Shown here piece after piece: positions 34,863-45,635 of a stretch of DNA of 64,000 nucleotides. The notes under the pieces are model-generated. The model was given only the letters and a program-made list of their open reading frames with translations. It searched no databases and was not told the origin of the DNA. Origin of the DNA: Aequorivita aquimaris. Lineage in GTDB: Bacteria > Bacteroidota > Bacteroidia > Flavobacteriales > Flavobacteriaceae. Positions within the stretch are counted from its first letter, which is position 1, and each line of letters begins with the position of its first letter. Made by a program: the position numbers and the translations under genes. The stretch lies in assembly GCF_001573155.1 (NCBI RefSeq), contig NZ_JRWG01000006.1, positions 1 through 64,000 on the forward strand, written 5' to 3'.

Positions 34863-37043
34863 TTATAAGTTGTTTTTGATGTAATTGGTCATTAAAGTAT
34901 AAAGATGCAATCGTGTATTGCCACCGTAAATACCGTGGTTTTTATCGGGATATATACGCCAATCGAATTGCTTATTGGCCTGCACTAAGGCTTCTATCAA
35001 ACGCATACTGTTTTGAACGTGGACGTTGTCATCAGCACTACCATGTACCAACAGGAATTTTCCTTTCAAACCCTCAACATGCGACAATGGAGAATTTTCA
35101 TCATAACCCGAAGCGTTTTCCTGCGGGGTTTGCATATAGCGCTCTGTATAGATACTATCATAAAATCGCCAGCTGGTTACCGGGGCTACTGCAATGGCCA
35201 TCTCAAAAGTGTCCGGCGCCTGAAACAACGCGTTTGATGACATAAAGCCACCATAGCTCCAACCCCAAATTCCCGTACGCGAGGCATCGATATATGGAAG
35301 TTCACCCAACTTTTTAGCGACCGCTATTTGGTCTTCCACTTCGTATTTCCCCAATTCCTTTTGGGTCATTTTTTTGAAATCCCTTCCCTTAAATCCTGTG
35401 CCGCGACCGTCCACGCAGGCAATGATAATATCTTGCTCATTGGCTAGCATTTCGTGCCAATAATCATTTGTTCCCATCCAACTGTTTGATACATTCTGGG
35501 AGCCGGGACCGGAATATTGATATAAAAACAAAGGATACTGCTTGTTTTCATCAAAATTCAGAGGTTTTATCATATACATATTCAAATTTTCACCATTGAT
35601 GTTTATGGTTGAAAACTCTTTAGGTGAAATTTTATAGGAAGACAAACGCTCCTTCAAATCATTATTATTTTTTATTTCACGAAGCAGTTTGCCAGTCTTA
35701 GCCTCGCGAAGCGTGAACACATAGGGTGTTGTTGCGTCTGAAAATGTATTTATAAAATAGGTATAATCTGCGCTGAAGTCGGCATCGTTGGTTCCTGTTT
35801 GCTGTGTTAGGCGGACTTTGTTTTTGCCAGAAGGAAGTATGGAGTACACATCGCGATTGATGCTTCCGTTTTCGGTACTTTGGTAATACACGCGGCCCGT
35901 GTTCTGATCAAAACCGTAATAGGCAGTTACTTCCCAAGCGCCCTTTGTTACTTGGTTTAGTAGTTTACCATCTTTATCGTATTGGTAAATGTGGTTCCAA
36001 CCGTCCCTTTCACTGGTCCAGAAAAAACTATTGTTGTTCAAAAAGGTTAGATTGTCTGTAACATCTACGTAGGCATCATCTTTTTCGGCCAAAATTAGTT
36101 TTGAAGTGTTGTTGGAAACATCTACAAAAACCAAATCAATCACATTCTGGTGGCGGTTGGTAAGCTGCACACTCAGCAGTTTATTATCTTGTGTCCACAA
36201 TAAACGCGGAATGTAGTAGCTATTATATTGCGAAAGGTTTACTTCAGAAGTATTGCCGTTCCCAAGATCATATATATGTAGTGAAACCTTGGAATTTGCC
36301 TCTCCCGCCTTTGGATATTTAAAAGTATCTGCTGAAGGATAGAGTTCGTTACCGTAAAGATCCATATTGAATTGCGGCACCTCGGTTTCGTCAAATTTTA
36401 TATAGGCTAGCCTGTCACCATCCTTACTCCACTCAAAAGCCCGCACAAAGGCGAATTCTTCCTCATAAACCCAATCGGTAATCCCGTTTATGATACTGTT
36501 TTTTTTACCGTCATCGGTAATCTGTTTGGTTTCTCCAGTTTTCAAATCTTTTACGTAAAGATTGTTTTGATATCCGTAAGCTACTTTACTGCCGTCATTG
36601 CTGAAGGTGGGCTCCTGAATTTTATTGGTAGAAACCAAACTGAACTCTTTAGAAGCAATATCATAAACATAATAAGTACCAAGTGATGAACGTCGGTAAA
36701 TTTGCTGCAACTCTGTAGTAAAAAGAATTTTTGACTCGTCTTTGCTAAACTCGTAGGATATCACGTAGTTTATGCCTTTTAAATCTGCACTGTTCAACAG
36801 GGTTCGTACTTTTTCGCCGCTTTTGTAGTCATAAACATCAACAGTAGAAGCTTTGTTTTGTCGGTCATAATTGAGCACCGCATATTCCTTTCCGTTGTTC
36901 ATGGAGTGAAGGGCATCCAGACCTTGGGTTCTGTAGGCACCACCCCAAATTTCTTCGAGGCTTATGTTTTTTTGCTGTGCGGTAAGTGCAGTAATAGCTG
37001 TTAAAAACAGCAATAAAAAAGGTAGGGAGTGTAATCTTTTCAA
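34863..37043 (-). CDS. S9 peptidase, dipeptidyl-peptidase IV type
   Basis: I choose a TTG start at 37043, which gives a good signal peptide (KRLHSLPFLLLFLTAITALTA); a longer TTG frame begins at 37067. The 726-residue protein has a DPP4 N-terminal propeller and a C-terminal hydrolase: nucleophile GWSYGG, Asp in HGSADDNVH, and His in KNHGIYG. DWVYEEEF holds the paired Glu that bind the peptide N-terminus, so it should release Xaa-Pro dipeptides. The two POT genes follow directly, making a peptide-scavenging operon. Confidence 0.92.
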   Translation of the reverse strand: MKRLHSLPFLLLFLTAITALTAQQKNISLEEIWGGAYRTQGLDALHSMNNGKEYAVLNYDRQNKASTVDVYDYKSGEKVRTLLNSADLKGINYVISYEFSKDESKILFTTELQQIYRRSSLGTYYVYDIASKEFSLVSTNKIQEPTFSNDGSKVAYGYQNNLYVKDLKTGETKQITDDGKKNSIINGITDWVYEEEFAFVRAFEWSKDGDRLAYIKFDETEVPQFNMDLYGNELYPSADTFKYPKAGEANSKVSLHIYDLGNGNTSEVNLSQYNSYYIPRLLWTQDNKLLSVQLTNRHQNVIDLVFVDVSNNTSKLILAEKDDAYVDVTDNLTFLNNNSFFWTSERDGWNHIYQYDKDGKLLNQVTKGAWEVTAYYGFDQNTGRVYYQSTENGSINRDVYSILPSGKNKVRLTQQTGTNDADFSADYTYFINTFSDATTPYVFTLREAKTGKLLREIKNNNDLKERLSSYKISPKEFSTININGENLNMYMIKPLNFDENKQYPLFLYQYSGPGSQNVSNSWMGTNDYWHEMLANEQDIIIACVDGRGTGFKGRDFKKMTQKELGKYEVEDQIAVAKKLGELPYIDASRTGIWGWSYGGFMSSNALFQAPDTFEMAIAVAPVTSWRFYDSIYTERYMQTPQENASGYDENSPLSHVEGLKGKFLLVHGSADDNVHVQNSMRLIEALVQANKQFDWRIYPDKNHGIYGGNTRLHLYTLMTNYIKNNL

Positions 37044-37219
37044 AGTGTTAAAATTTTGTAACGCCAAGTTTACTAATTTTTTGCGAAAGAGGGGGCGGTT
37101 TTTTTGTTAAATAAGGCGTTGTAACAAATATTAATAGCAATAACAATTAGTTACAACAACTTACAAATTGTATACTTTTGATAAATAAAAACAACTAATA
37201 AAGAACAAGAAATTTTCTA

Positions 37220-38134
37220 TTAATCGCGAACCAAAGGCATGGTTGTACATCGAAGCAATCCTTCCTGTTTTGATATTTCAGCATACGGCACCTCTTCCAC
37301 AGTAAAACCTTGTTCGCGCAGCCACGAATTCAATCGGGTAAAGTTTTTTTCTGAAATGACCACATCGGGCGAGATACTGAAGATGTTGCTGTTCATATCA
37401 TACATCTCGCGCTTGGTAATATGGAAGCAATTTTCCTTTCCGAAGAAATTAACAAGCCAATTATATTCCTCCTCAATCAAAAAACCTTCCTTATGGATAA
37501 TCGCCTTCCCGCGTCCCAAGGGCTGAAAACAGCAATCCAGGTGCAGTGCGTTTTCATCGGCCACGGTGTTGCTCTTTCTTAGGTTAAAGGATTTCACCTT
37601 TTTATGCGGAAACAGTTTCTGCAGGTGTTTTACGGCGTTCAGATTTGTGCGGGCAGTAATGTAATTCGGGTAATCTTCGCCATAATAGGCGCCTACAAAA
37701 ATATAGTCGCCCCAGGGCATAACATCGCCGCCCTCTATATGGGCATTTTCGGGAAATTCAATAATCTTTGAAGGATCAATCTGGTTGATTACGTGCTCAA
37801 TGGCCTCAATTTCCATAGAACGGTCCTCCAGAATGTTTGCGATAATGAATTTATCTTCAATCACAAAGGCAATGTCGCGCGAAAATATCTGGTTATAGTC
37901 CTTAATGGAATGGGGGCGATACACCTTTACATCGTACTTTTTGAAAACTTCGGCTACGGCCTCCATTTCCTTTACCATGTCTTCATCTTTGGGGTACGTC
38001 CCGGCCTTTATATGCTCCGCAGATTTGGGATCGTAGGCATCTTCCAGCTTTGGCACGGGGCCATTGCTATCTGCGCGGCCCAGCACTACGGCGCGCAGTC
38101 TTGATATTTCGTCATTGATGTGTAGGTTGATCAT
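37220..38134 (-). CDS. Amidinotransferase-fold hydrolase (dimethylarginine dimethylaminohydrolase-like)
   Basis: Start at MINLHINDEIS (38134); an upstream ATG at 38161 would lie upstream of the candidate promoter box. The 304-residue protein belongs to the guanidino-modifying superfamily: HIEGGDVMPWG, ENALHLDCCFQPLG (catalytic His) and LLRCTTMPLVRD (catalytic Cys near the C-terminus). Relatives act on arginine, agmatine or methylarginines, and the substrate here is not resolved. It lies downstream of gltA. Confidence 0.85.
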   Translation of the reverse strand: MINLHINDEISRLRAVVLGRADSNGPVPKLEDAYDPKSAEHIKAGTYPKDEDMVKEMEAVAEVFKKYDVKVYRPHSIKDYNQIFSRDIAFVIEDKFIIANILEDRSMEIEAIEHVINQIDPSKIIEFPENAHIEGGDVMPWGDYIFVGAYYGEDYPNYITARTNLNAVKHLQKLFPHKKVKSFNLRKSNTVADENALHLDCCFQPLGRGKAIIHKEGFLIEEEYNWLVNFFGKENCFHITKREMYDMNSNIFSISPDVVISEKNFTRLNSWLREQGFTVEEVPYAEISKQEGLLRCTTMPLVRD

Positions 38135-38138
38135 ATAG

Positions 38139-38146
38139 CAAATATA
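38139..38146 (-). promoter_or_regulatory. Candidate -7 promoter element (TATATTTG) near the start codon
   Basis: On the minus strand TATATTTG matches TAnnTTTG exactly, and its last base is only 4 nt before the ATG at 38134. It lies in the T-tract tail of the gltA terminator. If used, transcription would begin at or next to the start codon. Confidence 0.4.
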
Positions 38147-38178
38147 GAAAAAGCACCTCATAATGGAAGTGCTTTTAA
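38141..38178 (-). terminator. Terminator after gltA
   Basis: AAAAGCAC (38149-38156) and GTGCTTTT (38169-38176) form an 8-bp stem around a 12-base loop. On the minus strand it is followed by TTTTTCTATATTT. It lies 22 bp after the gltA stop. Confidence 0.7.
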
Positions 38179-38197
38179 AGGTATTAAAAATAAGTCT

Positions 38198-39484
38198 TTA
38201 TCGTTTCTCGATCGGTACAAAGGAGCGCAGGTTCTCTCCCACATAAATCTGTCTTGGGCGACCAATAGGCTCTTTTTGTAACCTCATTTCTCTCCACTGC
38301 GCTATCCAGCCCGGCAAGCGCCCTAGCGCAAACATAGGGGTGAACATTTCTACCGGAATGCCCAAGGCACGGTAAATAATGCCCGAATAGAAATCTACGT
38401 TCGGATATAATTTTCTTTCAACAAAGTATGGGTCTTCAAGGGCTTCTTTTTCCAAAGCCTTGGCAATGCTCAGCACGTCATCTTCTATCCCTAGACTGTC
38501 CAAAACATCATCGGCAGCTTTTTTAATGATCTTGGCACGGGGGTCGAAGTTCTTGTACACCCTATGGCCAAAGCCCATCAAACGGAATGGATCATTTTTA
38601 TCCTTTGCCTTTGCCATAAATTTTTTGGTGTCGCCACCATCTGCCTTAATGGCCTCCAACATTTCAATAACCGCTTGGTTTGCTCCGCCGTGGAGTGGCC
38701 CCCAAAGGGCAGCAATACCGGCAGAAATAGAAACAAACAGACCTGCGTGCGAGGAGCCCACAATACGTACGGTAGATGTGGAACAGTTTTGCTCGTGATC
38801 TGCGTGCAATATCAAAAGCTTGTTCAAGGCCTCAACAACCAGTGGGTTTGATGTGTATTCACCACTTGGTTTTTTGAACATCATTTTTACGAAATTTTCC
38901 ACATATCTTAAATTGTCGTCCCCATAATCGAGTGGAAGACCCAAGCGTTTTCTATATGTCCAGGCTGTAAGGACGGGAAATTTCGCCAAAATCTTTACGA
39001 TGGCCTTATACATATCCTCCTCACTATCCACATTTACCGAGGAAGGATTGAAAGCAACCAAAGCAGAGGTTAACGATGAAAGTACGCCCATTGGGTGAGC
39101 AGATTTCGGAAAACCGTCCAAGATGCGCTTCACATCCTCATCTACGTGCGATTGTGATTTTATATCATTGTGAAATTTCTCTAGCTGTTCTTCGGTGGGC
39201 AATTCACCAAAAATCAATAAATAACAAACCTCTAGAAAGCGCGCCTTTTCCGCCAACTCCTCAATGGAATATCCTCTATAACGAAGAATTCCCTTTTCGC
39301 CATCCAAAAAAGTAATTGCACTTTCGCAGGAACCGGTATTCTTATACCCGGGATCCAGTGTAACCACGCCGTCGGTATCTGCGCGAAGGCTCTTTATATC
39401 TATTCCTAATTCGTTTTCAGTTCCCTCTACAATGGGAAACTCGTATTTTTTACCATCTATCTCTAGGGTCGCCATCTTTGCCAT
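38198..39484 (-). CDS. gltA: Citrate synthase
   Basis: The 428-residue protein is a full-length hexameric-type citrate synthase. Catalytic His residues lie in ISAGIAALWGPLHGGANQ and GFGHRVYKNFDPRAK, and the Asp in NVDFYSGIIY. It condenses acetyl-CoA and oxaloacetate as the entry to the TCA cycle in the cytoplasm. The C-terminus (LQKEPIGRPRQIYVG) is intact. It is single, with a terminator downstream, and no other TCA gene is adjacent. Confidence 0.97.
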   Translation of the reverse strand: MAKMATLEIDGKKYEFPIVEGTENELGIDIKSLRADTDGVVTLDPGYKNTGSCESAITFLDGEKGILRYRGYSIEELAEKARFLEVCYLLIFGELPTEEQLEKFHNDIKSQSHVDEDVKRILDGFPKSAHPMGVLSSLTSALVAFNPSSVNVDSEEDMYKAIVKILAKFPVLTAWTYRKRLGLPLDYGDDNLRYVENFVKMMFKKPSGEYTSNPLVVEALNKLLILHADHEQNCSTSTVRIVGSSHAGLFVSISAGIAALWGPLHGGANQAVIEMLEAIKADGGDTKKFMAKAKDKNDPFRLMGFGHRVYKNFDPRAKIIKKAADDVLDSLGIEDDVLSIAKALEKEALEDPYFVERKLYPNVDFYSGIIYRALGIPVEMFTPMFALGRLPGWIAQWREMRLQKEPIGRPRQIYVGENLRSFVPIEKR

Positions 39485-39613
39485 AAAATATCGTGTGTTT
39501 TTTTAATTTATTCAGAAACGCTAAAGTACAAAATCTATGTTTAATTTTTTAACATTTCCAACTAATCTTAGGTTAAAATATCCTTAAATCATCGGCAGTA
39601 CGGCCTATTTTCC

Positions 39614-39650
39614 AAAAATAAAAAAGCCCCGCTAGTTGCGAGGTTTTTCT
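39614..39650 (-). terminator. Terminator after eno
   Basis: CCCCGC (39627-39632) pairs with GCGAGG (39638-39643), with one T-G in the RNA, around a 5-base loop. On the minus strand TTTTTTATTTTT follows. It starts 16 bp after the eno stop. Confidence 0.75.
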
Positions 39651-39665
39651 AAGCTTGTACTACGT

Positions 39666-40961
<1,296 letters not shown>

Positions 40962-40989
40962 TTAATAGTTATTGGTTAATTGTTAATTG

Positions 40990-41026
40990 TAAAGACCCCA
41001 AAGATTCTTGAAACCTTTGGGGACTG
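40990..41026 (-). terminator. Hairpin after carA, possible terminator
   Basis: CCCCAAAG (40996-41003) and CTTTGGGG (41015-41022) form an 8-bp perfect stem around an 11-base loop. On the minus strand only TCTTTACAATT follows, so the T-tract is weak. Confidence 0.5.
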
Positions 41027-41033
41027 GAAAATT

Positions 41034-42155
41034 TTAAGCGGTTTGTAGTTTATGTTTTTCAATACTTTCGATGAATTCATCAAAAAGATAAGAAGCATCG
41101 TGCGGCCCAGGACTTGCCTCAGGGTGATATTGAACTGAGAAAGCGGGTTTGTTTTTCAATTTAATTCCAGCCGCGGTGTGGTCGTTCAAGTGTAGGTGGG
41201 TTATTTCAATATTTGGATTGGCTTCGGCCTCTTCCCTATTGATGGCGAAACCGTGGTTTTGCGAGGTAATTTCGCCCTTGCCGGTAATCAAATTCATCAC
41301 GGGATGATTGATTCCGCGGTGGCCGTTGTGCATTTTATAGGTTGAAACCCCGTTTGCCAGCGCCAGCATTTGGTGGCCCAAACAGATGCCGAACATAGGC
41401 TGTTCCTTGTCCAAAATAGTTTTTACCACTTCTATTGCGCTGTGCAGCGGCTCTGGGTCGCCGGGCCCGTTTGAGATAAAATATCCATCGGGATTGAAGG
41501 CTTCCATTTCAGAAAAAGTTGCATTGTACGGGAAGACTTTTATGTAGCAATCGCGTTCGGCGAGCCTGCGCAGGATGTTCTTTTTAATTCCCAAATCCAA
41601 AGCGGAGATTTTGTATTTGGCGTTCTCGTTTCCGTAGAAATAGGGCTCCTTTGTGGAAACTTTTGAAGCTAGTTCCAAACCGTTCATATCGGGTACGGCC
41701 GCCAACTGTTTTTTCAAACCTTCAATATTGTCAACTTCCGTGGAAATAACGGCGTTCATCGCGCCATTGTCGCGTATGTAGCTTACCAGGGCACGGGTGT
41801 CCACATCGCTTATGGCAAGCAGGTTGTTTCTATTTAAAAATTCTTCCAAGGAGTCATCAGCCGCGGGACGCGAATAATGATAGCTGAAATTGCGCACCAC
41901 AAGGCCTGCTATTTTTATGCCTTCAGATTCTACTTCGTCTTTATTGGTGCCGTAGTTCCCGATGTGGGCATTTGTGGCAACCATAATTTGCCCGAAGTAT
42001 GATGGATCAGTAAAAATTTCTTGGTAACCCGTCATTCCGGTGTTGAAACAAACTTCGCCAAAGGCCGAGCCTTCTTTACCACCAACTGCTTTTCCGTAGA
42101 AAATGGTTCCGTCTGCCAATAAAATAAGTGCTTTTTTTCGTGTTTGGTATTTCAT
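41034..42155 (-). CDS. carA: Carbamoyl-phosphate synthase small subunit
   Basis: The 373-residue protein has the CarA N-terminal domain (ALILLADGTIFYGKAVG, GMTGYQEIFTDPSY) and a class I glutamine amidotransferase domain with nucleophile Cys in GICLGHQMLALA and His/Glu in VQYHPEASPGPHD. It hydrolyses glutamine and channels ammonia to CarB for pyrimidine and arginine synthesis. carB is not adjacent, so the complex is encoded at two sites. It lies 166 bp downstream of rplQ behind a strong terminator, so it must have its own promoter. Confidence 0.96.
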   Translation of the reverse strand: MKYQTRKKALILLADGTIFYGKAVGGKEGSAFGEVCFNTGMTGYQEIFTDPSYFGQIMVATNAHIGNYGTNKDEVESEGIKIAGLVVRNFSYHYSRPAADDSLEEFLNRNNLLAISDVDTRALVSYIRDNGAMNAVISTEVDNIEGLKKQLAAVPDMNGLELASKVSTKEPYFYGNENAKYKISALDLGIKKNILRRLAERDCYIKVFPYNATFSEMEAFNPDGYFISNGPGDPEPLHSAIEVVKTILDKEQPMFGICLGHQMLALANGVSTYKMHNGHRGINHPVMNLITGKGEITSQNHGFAINREEAEANPNIEITHLHLNDHTAAGIKLKNKPAFSVQYHPEASPGPHDASYLFDEFIESIEKHKLQTA

Positions 42156-42257
42156 GTTTTTGTTTCTGTGGATACTATTGAATCTGTGGTTTCTTTTGTT
42201 TTAAATGTTATGTTTCAAACTTCTAAATTTCCAATTCGCAAAATCTTTGCAAAAATA

Positions 42258-42300
42258 GTATAAAAAAAAGGGATAAACGAAAACGCTTATCCCTTTGTTA
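42258..42300 (-). terminator. Terminator at the end of the alpha ribosomal operon
   Basis: AAAGGGATAA (42267-42276) pairs with TTATCCCTTT (42287-42296), a 10-bp perfect stem that inner CG pairs can extend. On the minus strand TTTTTAT follows. It sits 22 bp after the rplQ stop. Confidence 0.88.
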
Positions 42301-42321
42301 TTTATTGAATTGGAATTCATT

Positions 42322-42822
42322 CTATTCCTCTTCCTTTTTAGGTTCTTTCTCGGCTTTTGCTGGTGCGGCTTTCGCAGCAGGAGCAGCAGCGGCTGAAGAT
42401 CCGCTTCCACGACGACTTCTACGTGTAGATTTCTTCTTGGTAGCTTTGCCGGCATTGTAAAGTTCGTTGAAATCAACAAGCTCTATCATTGCCATATCAG
42501 CGTTATCACCTAGACGGTTACCCAATTTAATGATTCGGGTGTATCCTCCCGGACGGTCACCAACTTTTGGCGCAACAGTTCTGAAAAGTTCTGCAACCGC
42601 ATCTTTTTGACGCAATTTTGCAAATACCAAACGACGGTTGTGTGTGGTGTCTTCTTTAGACTTTGTTACCAATGGTTCAACGAACTGCTTCAACGCTTTT
42701 GCTTTTGCAACAGTAGTGTTGATGCGTTTGTGCTCCACAAGTGAGCAAGCCATATTGGCCAACATGGAGTGTCTGTGGGCGGTTTTTCTACCTAAGTGAT
42801 TTATTTTTTTTCCGTGTCTCAT
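42322..42822 (-). CDS. rplQ: 50S ribosomal protein L17
   Basis: The first 120 of 166 residues are L17 ([53 protein letters not shown]). The last 45 form a low-complexity Ala/Lys/Glu tail ([20 protein letters not shown]), longer than in E. coli (127) but frequent in Bacteroidota. L17 binds 23S rRNA near the peptide exit tunnel. It is the last gene of the alpha operon, 141 bp after rpoA with an inverted repeat in between. Confidence 0.97.
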   Translation of the reverse strand: MRHGKKINHLGRKTAHRHSMLANMACSLVEHKRINTTVAKAKALKQFVEPLVTKSKEDTTHNRRLVFAKLRQKDAVAELFRTVAPKVGDRPGGYTRIIKLGNRLGDNADMAMIELVDFNELYNAGKATKKKSTRRSRRGSGSSAAAAPAAKAAPAKAEKEPKKEEE

Positions 42823-42906
42823 GACGTTTTTGTTATCATCATCTTGCTACAAGACCCGCCGCGACGGGGAGCAAATTATGATGGGTTAAATTGATTTACG
42901 ATTGTC

Positions 42907-42954
42907 GATTTACGATTCACGATTTCTTAATTCTAAAATCGTAAATCGTAAATC
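42907..42954. repeat. 19-bp inverted repeat between rpoA and rplQ
   Basis: GATTTACGATTCACGATTT (42907-42925) pairs with AAATCGTAAATCGTAAATC (42936-42954) with one mismatch across a 10-base loop. The arms are made of repeated GATTTAC words, and the same words recur at 44795-44829. It would be transcribed inside the alpha operon. Confidence 0.65.
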
Positions 42955-42963
42955 TAAAATCCT

Positions 42964-43956
42964 CTAGTCTTTATCTAATTTATATTTTGCAAGATCCATC
43001 CCGAAGTTTAGGCCTTTCACGTTTACAAGCTCTTCTAGCTCTGTAAGCGATTTTTTACCGAAGTTTCTGAATTTCATCAAGTCATTTTTGTTGTAAGATA
43101 CTAGGTCGCCCAAGGTATCAACTTCTGCAGCTTTCAAACAGTTTAGCGCACGAACCGAAAGGTCCATATCTACCAATTTTGTTTTAAGCAACTGACGCAT
43201 GTGAAGAGATTCTTCATCATAAGTTTCAGTTTGTGCAATCTCATCTGCCTCCAAGGTTATACGCTCATCGCTGAACAGCATAAAGTGGTGGATCAGGGTT
43301 TTTGCAGCTTCAGTTAAAGCATCTTTTGGGTGAATTGATCCATCTGTAATGATTTCGAAAACCAATTTTTCATAATCGGTCTTTTGCTCTACACGGAAGT
43401 TTTCAATACTGTACTTCACATTTTTTATAGGAGTGTAGATAGAATCAGTAAAGATGGTGCCCAATGGTGCATTCGCTTTTTTGTTTTCTTCAGCTGGAAC
43501 ATAACCACGACCTTTCTCGATGGTAATCTCGAAGTTAAGGTTTACTTTCTTGTCCATATTGCAAAGAACCAAATCTGGGTTCAATACTTGGAAACCTGAA
43601 ATGAACTTTTGGAAATCTCCTGCCTTTAACTGCTCGCTTCCGGAAACAGAGATGGTAACGGTTTCGTTGTCTATCTCGTCTATCTGTCTTTTGAAACGAA
43701 CTTGTTTCAGGTTCAAAATAATTTCGGTAACGTCTTCCACTACTCCTGCGATGGTTGAAAATTCATGATCCACACCTTCGATGCGAACCGAAGTGATGGC
43801 GAATCCTTCCAATGAGGAAAGTAATACACGTCTTAATGCGTTACCAACGGTAAGTCCGTACCCTGGTTCCAAAGGACGAAATTCAAATTTCCCTTCGAAA
43901 TCGGTAGAGTTTACCATTATAACTTTATCAGGCTTCTGAAAACTAAATACTGCCAT
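42964..43956 (-). CDS. rpoA: RNA polymerase alpha subunit
   Basis: The 330-residue protein has the N-terminal dimerisation domain ([20 protein letters not shown], about 1-235) and the C-terminal DNA/activator-binding domain (about 250-330: [37 protein letters not shown]). Two copies scaffold the core enzyme and contact UP elements and activators. It lies 95 bp after rpsD and 141 bp before rplQ, the usual alpha-operon order. Confidence 0.98.
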   Translation of the reverse strand: MAVFSFQKPDKVIMVNSTDFEGKFEFRPLEPGYGLTVGNALRRVLLSSLEGFAITSVRIEGVDHEFSTIAGVVEDVTEIILNLKQVRFKRQIDEIDNETVTISVSGSEQLKAGDFQKFISGFQVLNPDLVLCNMDKKVNLNFEITIEKGRGYVPAEENKKANAPLGTIFTDSIYTPIKNVKYSIENFRVEQKTDYEKLVFEIITDGSIHPKDALTEAAKTLIHHFMLFSDERITLEADEIAQTETYDEESLHMRQLLKTKLVDMDLSVRALNCLKAAEVDTLGDLVSYNKNDLMKFRNFGKKSLTELEELVNVKGLNFGMDLAKYKLDKD

Positions 43957-44051
43957 TTTTTTTCTTCGTTTTAATTGTTATTTGGTTGCGCGGTTTAAAA
44001 GTTTGAAGAATACTATAAACCCTTTGGCCAAATACCAATATGATTATTTTA

Positions 44052-44657
44052 TTATTTAGAATATAATTCGACGATAAACTGCTCGTTGATGTTTTCTGGA
44101 ATTTGGATACGCTCCGGAACGGAAACGAAAGTTCCTTCCTTCTTGTCGTTATTCCAAGTAATCCATTCGTAAACATGACTTGCATTTGCCAACGAATCGT
44201 TGATTGCGCTAAGAGATTTTGATTTCTCTCTAACGGCCACTACATCACCCGGCTTTAATTGGTATGATGGAATGTTTACTTTTTCACCGTTAACGGTGAT
44301 ATGGCGGTGCGTAACCAATTGTCTTGCACCGGCACGGCTTGGGGAAATACCCATACGGTAAACCACATTGTCTAAACGTGATTCTGCCAATTGTAGCAAC
44401 ACTTGACCTGTAATGCCAGGAGCAGCAGTTGCTTTTTTAAACATATTTCTGAATTGACGCTCCAAAATACCATAGGTGTATTTTGCCTTTTGCTTTTCAG
44501 CAAGTTGGATTGCGTATTCAGATTTTTTCCCACGGCGACGTGCGTTACCGTGCTGCCCAGGAGGGTAGTTTCTTTTTTCGAAAGACTTATCGTCGCCGAA
44601 AATTGCTTCCCCGAACTTACGGGCTATTTTAGTTTTTGGACCAGTATATCTTGCCAT
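44052..44657 (-). CDS. rpsD: 30S ribosomal protein S4
   Basis: The 201-residue protein has the S4 N-terminal arm ([20 protein letters not shown]) and the S4 RNA-binding fold ([40 protein letters not shown]). No zinc-binding Cys cluster is present in the N-terminal domain, so this is the Cys-free form. S4 starts 16S rRNA assembly and in enterobacteria represses its own operon. It is separated from rpsK by 187 bp with an inverted repeat. Confidence 0.98.
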   Translation of the reverse strand: MARYTGPKTKIARKFGEAIFGDDKSFEKRNYPPGQHGNARRRGKKSEYAIQLAEKQKAKYTYGILERQFRNMFKKATAAPGITGQVLLQLAESRLDNVVYRMGISPSRAGARQLVTHRHITVNGEKVNIPSYQLKPGDVVAVREKSKSLSAINDSLANASHVYEWITWNNDKKEGTFVSVPERIQIPENINEQFIVELYSK

Positions 44658-44794
44658 TTCTAATTTAAGGTTATGAAGGAAAACTAAATTAAGGTCTTTA
44701 TTGTGGAGGCAGAATACATCCTGCCTTTACTATCCTTTAGCTTTTGGTCCCTTCAGATTGATATTTATTTAAATAATTTTGATTTACGATGTAC

Positions 44795-44829
44795 GATTTA
44801 CGATTAAAAAAAATCTAAAATCGTAAATC
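44795..44829. repeat. 11-bp inverted repeat between rpsK and rpsD
   Basis: GATTTACGATT (44795-44805) pairs perfectly with AATCGTAAATC (44819-44829) around a 13-base A-rich loop, and GATTTACGAT occurs once more at 44781-44790. It shares its arm words with the repeat at 42907-42954. It fills the middle of the unusually wide 187-bp gap in the operon. Confidence 0.6.
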
Positions 44830-44844
44830 TAAAATCGCACTTCG

Positions 44845-45246
44845 TTATACTCTTCTTCTTTTTGGAGGACGGCATCCGTTGTGTGGCATTGGGGTAACGT
44901 CAATTATTTCAGTTACTTCAATTCCTGCGTTGTGGATGGAACGTATTGCAGATTCTCTACCGTTTCCTGGCCCTTTTACGTAAACTTTTACTTTACGCAA
45001 ACCGGCGTCGTGTGCAACTTTTGCGCAATCTTCTGATGCTAATTGAGCTGCATAAGGAGTGTTTTTCTTAGACCCACGGAAGCCCATTTTACCGGCCGAG
45101 GACCAAGAGATAACATCTCCATTCTTATTTGTCAAGGAAACGATAATGTTGTTGAAGGAAGCATTGATGTGCGCTTCGCCCACCGATTCCACATTAACTT
45201 TACGTTTCTTAACTGCTTTTGTAGTTTTTTGACTTGTCTTTGCCAT
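44845..45246 (-). CDS. rpsK: 30S ribosomal protein S11
   Basis: The 133-residue protein matches S11: [42 protein letters not shown], and the basic C-terminus [19 protein letters not shown]11 lines the platform of the 30S subunit and the mRNA exit channel. It is 11 bp downstream of rpsM and 187 bp upstream of rpsD. Nothing is unusual in the protein. Confidence 0.98.
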   Translation of the reverse strand: MAKTSQKTTKAVKKRKVNVESVGEAHINASFNNIIVSLTNKNGDVISWSSAGKMGFRGSKKNTPYAAQLASEDCAKVAHDAGLRKVKVYVKGPGNGRESAIRSIHNAGIEVTEIIDVTPMPHNGCRPPKRRRV

Positions 45247-45257
45247 AACTCTAGGTT

Positions 45258-45632
45258 TTATTTAGTTGCCTTTTTCTTGTTAGCAACAGTTTTACGTTTT
45301 CCTTTTCTTGTACGCGAGTTATTCTTAGTACGTTGTCCTCTTAGTGGAAGACCCGATCTGTGACGAATACCTCTGTAACAACCAATATCCATTAAGCGTT
45401 TAATGCTCAATTGAACTTCACTACGTAATTCACCTTCGATTTTGAAAGACGACACAGCGTCACGAATAGCCCCGATTTCATCATCGTTCCATTCGCTTAC
45501 TTTTTTGTCTTCGTCAACTCCGGCTTTGTTCAGAATATCTTGGGCACGGCTCTTACCGATTCCGAAGATATACGTTAACGCGATTACACCCCTTTTGTGC
45601 TTCGGGATATCTACACCTGCGATTCTTGCCAT
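45258..45632 (-). CDS. rpsM: 30S ribosomal protein S13
   Basis: The 124-residue protein is a normal S13: [20 protein letters not shown], a helix-two-turn-helix, [20 protein letters not shown], and a lysine-rich tail ([14 protein letters not shown]) that reaches the P-site tRNA. S13 forms bridges to the 50S subunit. It follows rpmJ by 3 bp. Confidence 0.98.
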   Translation of the reverse strand: MARIAGVDIPKHKRGVIALTYIFGIGKSRAQDILNKAGVDEDKKVSEWNDDEIGAIRDAVSSFKIEGELRSEVQLSIKRLMDIGCYRGIRHRSGLPLRGQRTKNNSRTRKGKRKTVANKKKATK

Positions 45633-45635
45633 AAC

